A stretch of DNA of 26,395 nt, taken from assembly GCA_904501855.1 (NCBI GenBank), contig CAJGCI010000009.1, forward strand, positions 1-26,395, read 5' to 3'. Position 1 is the first letter of the stretch. Each line of letters begins with the position of its first letter. Shown piece by piece: positions 22,438 to 26,395 of this stretch. The position numbers and the translations under genes are program-made. This stretch comes from Oscillospiraceae bacterium. Lineage in GTDB: Bacteria > Bacillota > Clostridia > Oscillospirales > Oscillospiraceae. The notes under the pieces are model-generated. The model was not told the origin of the DNA. It did not search any database and saw only the letters and a program-made list of their open reading frames with translations.

Positions 22438-23442
22438 ATGCTGAAAGTGGGTATTACAAACTGCAGAGAGACGGATGTTACGGATGAAAACACCGCTGTC
22501 GGCTGCGGAAGCGGAGGGCTTCCTGTCTTCAGCACACCACGCATGGTGGAACTGATGGAAGCGACCTGCTACGAAAGTGTTCTGGATGATCTGGAAGAGG
22601 GACAGGGAACTGTTGGAACCAGTCTGAATGTGCAGCACGTATCGGCAGTTCCGGTTGGTTTGACGGTGACATGCCGTTCCGAACTTGTGGAGATAGACGG
22701 CAGAAAACTGACGTTTCAGGTGGAAGTGAGGGATGAGACCGGCATCGTAGGAACTGGTATCCATGAGAGATTTGTCATCAACAATGAGAAGTTCATGGAT
22801 AAGACCAATTCCAAACGGAACCGGATCACGGAACTGGGAAATCCATCCCATCCACAGGGTTCTGCGGGAAAGCAAATGCTGAAACGAATGAACCGCTCCC
22901 ATTACGAGCTCACGGGATGGGGGCTGGATCACCTCACATTTGAACCTGGGGATCATATTCTGGATGTCGGATGCGGAGGAGGCCAGACGCTGTACCGTCT
23001 GGCGGAAACATACCCTGAAATCACGTTAGATGGAATCGATTACTCCGATGTTTCCGTGGAACTGAGCCGCGAAACGAACGAGAGTTTCATTTCCAGCGGG
23101 CGCACGTTCATTCAGAAAGCTTCTGTAGACGAACTTCCTTATGAGGATGACTTCTTTGATAAGGTAATCACAGTGGAATCCTTCTATTTCTGGCCCGATC
23201 ACGATAAAGGGCTGAGGGAGATCCTCCGCGTGCTGAAACCAGGCGGGAAACTTCTGATCATCTGTGAAGTATACGGAGATGCACCACTGTCACCGCGGGA
23301 ACGGGAGAACATTCAGAAATATACGATGTTTAATCCCACCAGAGCGGAATACCGGGAAATGATGGAACGAAACGGATTTCATAAAGTGGAGATCCATGTT
23401 CGGGAGAATGACAAGTGTATCTGTGTCATCGGATCAAAGTGA
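22438..23442 (+). CDS. FlK-like thioesterase fused to class I SAM methyltransferase
   Basis: A 334-aa two-domain protein. Residues 1-125 are a hotdog thioesterase resembling fluoroacetyl-CoA thioesterase FlK: T33 (FSTPRMVELM), E41 (LMEATC), G60 (GTVG) and H67 (VQHVSAVPVGLTV), with the same T-8-E-26-H spacing as FlK Thr42/Glu50/His76 and Gly69, then IHERFVINNEKF. Residues 126-334 are a full methyltransferase starting ITELGNPSHPQGSAGKQMLK, with motif I HILDVGCGGGQ (173-183), DGIDYS, DFFDKVITVESFYFW and LRVLKPGGKLLII. Both domains keep normal length, so this is a clean fusion rather than a frameshift artefact. AAGGAG is 7 nt before the ATG. The substrates are unknown; hydrolysis of a small acyl-CoA plus methylation is inferred. 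Confidence 0.85.
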   Translation: MLKVGITNCRETDVTDENTAVGCGSGGLPVFSTPRMVELMEATCYESVLDDLEEGQGTVGTSLNVQHVSAVPVGLTVTCRSELVEIDGRKLTFQVEVRDETGIVGTGIHERFVINNEKFMDKTNSKRNRITELGNPSHPQGSAGKQMLKRMNRSHYELTGWGLDHLTFEPGDHILDVGCGGGQTLYRLAETYPEITLDGIDYSDVSVELSRETNESFISSGRTFIQKASVDELPYEDDFFDKVITVESFYFWPDHDKGLREILRVLKPGGKLLIICEVYGDAPLSPRERENIQKYTMFNPTRAEYREMMERNGFHKVEIHVRENDKCICVIGSK

Positions 23443-23580
23443 CAGCCCTAAGGTTCTTAAAAAATTGTGAATAGTTGTTTCAATGGGATGAATTTTTGGA
23501 ATTCAGGTTGTACAATAGAGCGCAGAGCACAGACCGGATCGGACAGACCCGGTGAAGATACTGAAAGCGGGGAATAAACT
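23443..23580 (+). promoter_or_regulatory. Intergenic stretch with a probable promoter
   Basis: TACAAT at 23510-23515 is a likely -10 for the next gene; no convincing -35 is visible. I see no terminator after the fusion gene. Confidence 0.3.
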
Positions 23581-24192
23581 TTGAGCAACAAAAATGAAAA
23601 AAAGAGTAAGGTTTGGCTGTGGATCCTGGCGGCACTGGTTCTGATCGCCCTGGTAGTGGCCCTGATCCTTCATCCGTGGAACAAATCTGAGGGAGACGAC
23701 ACAGCGGCGACTCCGGCTCCAACTGCAACGGCAGCTGTGGAATCCGGATCCGTGGAGAGCAACAGTTCCCTCGGTGAAGCAGATCAGGCGGCAGCGGAAG
23801 CTGCGACCGGTGAGCAGCAGAGCACGACGATTGAAGATAAGTCCGGACTGATCGAATCGATCCGTCTGCAGGATACGATGGATACAGACAGCGGGAAAGA
23901 GGCGGTCTATTCTATTCATCTGAACGGCAATGCCTCCTGGGGCAACGATTCCGAGGCAGACAAGCAGACAGCTTTAAAGGTTATCAAAGAAGTAATGGAT
24001 AAGAGCCGGGCAGATGGATATGTTGCGTGTGATATGTATGTCTATCAGGCCAACAACTGCATGGCTTTCCTGTGGTTTGAATTTAATCCCCAGTACATCT
24101 CCCTTTTCGATACACAGGGGAATGCCGGGGACACTGTGGTGCTGACGGAAGAGCAGGTCAAGGCTCTTGGTGCCACGATTCCGGAATTCTAA
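23581..24192 (+). CDS. Membrane-anchored extracytoplasmic protein of unknown function
   Basis: A 203-aa protein. A basic start (NKNEKKSK) and one helix at 11-30 (WLWILAALVLIALVVALIL) anchor it with the rest outside. Residues 36-85 are an Ala/Thr/Ser/Glu-rich linker (TPAPTATAAVESGS). The C-terminal domain (about 86-203) includes KEAVYSIHLNGNASWGNDSE, a helix KVIKEVMDKSRADG and YVACDMYVYQANNCMAFLWF; it has two cysteines (C near 151 and 160) that could pair. I do not recognise the fold. It starts at TTG 23581, the only usable codon, behind a weak GCGGGGA site. A terminator follows. Confidence 0.75.
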   Translation: MSNKNEKKSKVWLWILAALVLIALVVALILHPWNKSEGDDTAATPAPTATAAVESGSVESNSSLGEADQAAAEAATGEQQSTTIEDKSGLIESIRLQDTMDTDSGKEAVYSIHLNGNASWGNDSEADKQTALKVIKEVMDKSRADGYVACDMYVYQANNCMAFLWFEFNPQYISLFDTQGNAGDTVVLTEEQVKALGATIPEF

Positions 24193-24210
24193 AACAGACG
24201 AGAATATGTA

Positions 24211-24248
24211 AAAAGAATCTGAAGCGATCGCCTTCAGATTCTTTTTTT
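24211..24248 (+). terminator. Terminator after the anchored protein gene
   Basis: A 14-bp perfect stem, AAAAGAATCTGAAG/CTTCAGATTCTTTT, a 7-nt loop and seven T. Confidence 0.92.
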
Positions 24249-24300
24249 GTGTTTTTCGGGAGGAATAGTGTATACTGATACAACAAGGGAGTTGATCAAC

Positions 24301-25473
24301 ATGGCCGACATGTCATTATATGAGGATCGGAACTATTATTATATCCGGATCAAGGATTACGATAAAATGGATGCCGATGCGCAGATCACGATCCCGTTTG
24401 ATGAGGATCTCTCAGTTCTGGTGGGACTTCCGGAAGGAGACGAGTCTCATCGGATCCACTATATCGGAGCGAATCTTTCCAAGGAAGGATTTACCTCAGA
24501 GGAAGCGGAAAGCTTTATTGAAGCCTATGATTTCCGATTCTTTACCAAAGAGGAAGAGGATATCATCGTTCCACCCATCGAGGCATGTGTGGAGCTCTCT
24601 GCCGATTATGATATGGAGGGGTATCTGATCATGCTGATCCAGCTGGAACCGCCCTGCGCGTCTATCCGGGATCAGCTCATCGCCATGCAGGATCTCATGG
24701 ATGAGGAAGAACTGATGATGGAGATGGAGGATGATTTCCCCTTTGAACTTCCCTATAAGATGCCGGAGACGGAATACGAGCTGCCGGAGAACCGGGATAA
24801 ATCTCTGATGGAGATTTTCCTGGACTTTGCCGATGAATCCGCTTCTCCCGAGCAGGTCATCGAGGCGCTGAAAGTTCTGGAACCGCTCGCACTGGAAGAC
24901 GGGAAAAGTCCCGACCTTTCCAGATACATGGAGGAATATGCAGAGTTTTATGAATTCTTCATGGACTGTTTCAGCGAGACAGAGGAACTGATTCCGCTGA
25001 TGGAGGAGATCTGGGGAGAGGCGCCGATCGTACTTCAGATCGGTTCTTATATGTATGAACGCTCCTATATCGAGAGCAGTCTACAGCAGGAAAAATACCT
25101 AGGAGAAAAAGAAAAGGATCATCTGGACAAGCTGCTGGATTATATCCGGCAGAGAGATACCTTCCGAGAGATCACCATCTATCTGGAGAATTCGGAGGTC
25201 TACTCCGTGGCCATCGAAGGGGGAATGTCGGAAGAAGATCTGGAAGAGAGGATAACATTCCTCAAAGCATATCTCATTGAACTCCTGCTGGGGATCGGAG
25301 TCCTTCTGGTGGAATTCTATGACGATCAGATTGAAAAGGTCATCGTGAACGGTTTCTTCTGCAATAACGGGAAGATAAAAAAGATGGGGCCTTCCGATTT
25401 GATGGAGGCTTTGAATCTGGAAAACGGCTGGGAGGATCGATTCCAGCTGCAGATCGCATTTCTGGACATTTGA
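24301..25473 (+). CDS. Highly acidic protein of unknown function, 390 aa
   Basis: Not recognised. It has no signal peptide; the protein is soluble except for one hydrophobic stretch near the C-terminus (LIELLLGIGVLLVEF). It is strikingly rich in Glu and Asp (MDEEELMMEMEDDFPFEL is one run), with a Tyr-rich N-terminus (YEDRNYYYIRIKDYDKMD). The layout suggests an N-terminal alpha/beta domain to about 140, an acidic linker, and a helical C-terminal domain from about 165. AAGGGAG lies 9 nt before the ATG at 24301; TATACT at 24271-24276 is a likely -10. The downstream FmdE-family gene begins 19 bp after the stop, so they are probably one transcript. Confidence 0.8.
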   Translation: MADMSLYEDRNYYYIRIKDYDKMDADAQITIPFDEDLSVLVGLPEGDESHRIHYIGANLSKEGFTSEEAESFIEAYDFRFFTKEEEDIIVPPIEACVELSADYDMEGYLIMLIQLEPPCASIRDQLIAMQDLMDEEELMMEMEDDFPFELPYKMPETEYELPENRDKSLMEIFLDFADESASPEQVIEALKVLEPLALEDGKSPDLSRYMEEYAEFYEFFMDCFSETEELIPLMEEIWGEAPIVLQIGSYMYERSYIESSLQQEKYLGEKEKDHLDKLLDYIRQRDTFREITIYLENSEVYSVAIEGGMSEEDLEERITFLKAYLIELLLGIGVLLVEFYDDQIEKVIVNGFFCNNGKIKKMGPSDLMEALNLENGWEDRFQLQIAFLDI

Positions 25474-25492
25474 AAACAAGGGGGATATGAAA

Positions 25493-25870
25493 ATGACAGA
25501 AGAGATTCTGAAAGCGGCAGCAAAGGAACACGGCCACGAGTGCCCTGGCTTGGCACTGGGACTGCGCGTGTCTGAGATCGCAAGTGAAGTGTTCGGATGG
25601 GAAAAGGTCCCGGAGGATCTTACAGTCACGGCGGACCGGCCAGCATGCTATGTGGACGGGATCCGGTTTATGACCGGATGCTCCCCTGCTGACGGACGCT
25701 TGACGTTCCGCAACGACGGAAAATGGGCATTTGTTTTTTCCAGCGGCGGACGAAAGGTATCCGTTGAACTGAAGAACCGGCCGAATTTTGCCGCCGGCAG
25801 GGAGGCCATGATGGAAAGCGTCCTGTATGGGGACCGGGATGAGCTGTTTAATATCAGCGATCTCGTGTAA
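25493..25870 (+). CDS. FmdE/FwdE-family protein
   Basis: A 125-aa protein matching the formylmethanofuran dehydrogenase subunit E region found as a stand-alone protein in many anaerobes. It has HGHECPGLALGLR (about 13-25), in which His and Cys are the conserved metal ligands, and ACYVDGIRFMTGCSPADGRL (about 51-70), with a second Cys set. Such proteins bind zinc or, in some relatives, other metals; the reaction of stand-alone members is unsettled. The family's usual C-terminal zinc ribbon is absent. ATG 25493 is preferred: AAGGGGG ends 8 nt before it, against only 2 nt for ATG 25487. It follows the acidic-protein gene closely. Confidence 0.85.
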   Translation: MTEEILKAAAKEHGHECPGLALGLRVSEIASEVFGWEKVPEDLTVTADRPACYVDGIRFMTGCSPADGRLTFRNDGKWAFVFSSGGRKVSVELKNRPNFAAGREAMMESVLYGDRDELFNISDLV

Positions 25871-25892
25871 CAGAAGGATACTGTTTCAGAAT

Positions 25893-25924
25893 AAAAATGC
25901 TCCCGGATGAGGGAGCATTTTTCA
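25893..25924 (+). terminator. Terminator after the FmdE-family gene
   Basis: A 12-bp perfect stem, AAAAATGCTCCC/GGGAGCATTTTT, with a 6-nt loop; the stem ends in five T. Confidence 0.9.
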
Positions 25925-25938
25925 GTGAGGGATTTTCA

Positions 25939-26395
25939 ATGCGGTATGGACAGACAGAGGAAGCACGTTTTATCGACCGGCCGAACCGGTTTATTGCCCA
26001 TGTGGAGAGAAACGGAAAGACCGAGACCGTGCATGTGATCAACACGGGCCGCTGCAGGGAACTTCTGATTCCCGGGGCACGGGTGATCCTGCACCACCCG
26101 GGGACTCCCGGGAGGAAAACGGAATACGATCTCATAGCGGTGTATAAAAATGATAAAATGCTCATCAATATGGACAGCATGGCGCCGAATCGGATGGTTC
26201 GGGAATGGCTGGAGGAACAGCGTTGTGACGAGATCCATCCGGAGTATAACTACGGGGAGTCGAGACTGGATTTCATGACCGTGGAAAAGGGGAAGAAGAC
26301 CCTTCTGGAGATCAAGGGATGTACACTGGAAGTAGATGGAGTTGGCTATTTCCCGGATGCTCCAACCATTCGGGGTGTTAAACATCTCCACGAAC
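25939..26395 (+). CDS. sfsA: SfsA, sugar fermentation stimulation / nuclease family (3' end outside window)
   Basis: The N-terminal 152 residues of an SfsA protein, a family with reported DNA/RNA nuclease features and an older link to maltose-gene activation. Signature pieces: DRPNRFIAHVERNG, VHVINTGRCRELLIPGARV, APNRMVREWL, ESRLDFM, LLEIKGCTL and FPDAPTIRGVKHLHE. The DF and E-x-K residues form the PD-(D/E)XK-like nuclease core. The start is ATG 25939 with GTGAGGGA about 7 nt upstream. The frame is open to the last base, so the remaining third of the gene lies beyond the window. Confidence 0.93.
   Translation, partial: MRYGQTEEARFIDRPNRFIAHVERNGKTETVHVINTGRCRELLIPGARVILHHPGTPGRKTEYDLIAVYKNDKMLINMDSMAPNRMVREWLEEQRCDEIHPEYNYGESRLDFMTVEKGKKTLLEIKGCTLEVDGVGYFPDAPTIRGVKHLHE

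Noticed and set aside
1..26395. CRISPR arrays, tRNA or rRNA genes, prophage or conjugative genes.
   Set aside because: No direct-repeat array, no tRNA-like cloverleaf with a T-loop box, and no mobile-element genes were seen.

Overview
This is a chromosomal window of about 50% G+C from a Gram-positive anaerobe, most likely a member of the Clostridia (Lachnospiraceae or a relative). The reasons are: strong GGAGG-type ribosome binding sites, frequent TTG and GTG starts, many short hairpin-plus-T-run terminators, an SLH-domain surface enzyme, a class B sortase, lipoproteins, an MMPL transporter with its clostridial partner protein, and a Wzz / PHP phosphatase / BY-kinase module. I see no rRNA, tRNA, CRISPR array, prophage or intact insertion sequence. 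The window begins inside one gene (SLH-GDPD) and ends inside another (sfsA).

Layout. 1-3301: an SLH-anchored glycerophosphodiester phosphodiesterase converges on a polyprenyl-phosphate glycosyltransferase and a YdcF-type membrane protein. 3478-6976: a small Xre regulator, an unknown protein, a sugar-nucleotidyltransferase-like protein, a histidine phosphatase and a convergent methyltransferase. 7159-9187: a carrier-protein-like gene without the expected serine, then a two-gene minus-strand operon of a small membrane protein and a degenerate ISL3-transposase-like protein. 9287-13074: an MMPL transporter overlapping its exported partner lipoprotein. 13086-13802: a lone hypA and, upstream of it, a structured non-coding element. 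13961-17364: a one-piece sigma factor / RsgI-like / PepSY membrane protein, a lipoprotein and sortase B. 17400-19732: the Wzz, PHP phosphatase and BY-kinase operon. 19757-20721: a GNAT acetyltransferase, a candidate sRNA with its own promoter and terminator, and an AT-rich gap. 20814-23442: a TetR-family regulator, a cluster of TTATCGAACA boxes, a roughly 270-nt structured leader ending in a terminator, a five-helix membrane protein, and a fusion of an FlK-like thioesterase with a SAM methyltransferase. 23581-26395: an anchored extracytoplasmic protein, a very acidic unknown protein, an FmdE-family protein and the start of sfsA.

The best candidates for something undescribed are: (a) the 20.8-23.4 kb locus, where a regulator, repeated boxes, a leader RNA and a thioesterase-methyltransferase fusion sit together; (b) the membrane protein at 14074-15750, which joins ECF-sigma regions 2 and 4 to a transmembrane helix, an RsgI-like domain and a PepSY-like domain; (c) two candidate non-coding RNAs on the minus strand (13543-13802 and 20412-20499); and (d) the inactivated ISL3-like protein. 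All function calls rest on motifs read by eye. No database search was run.
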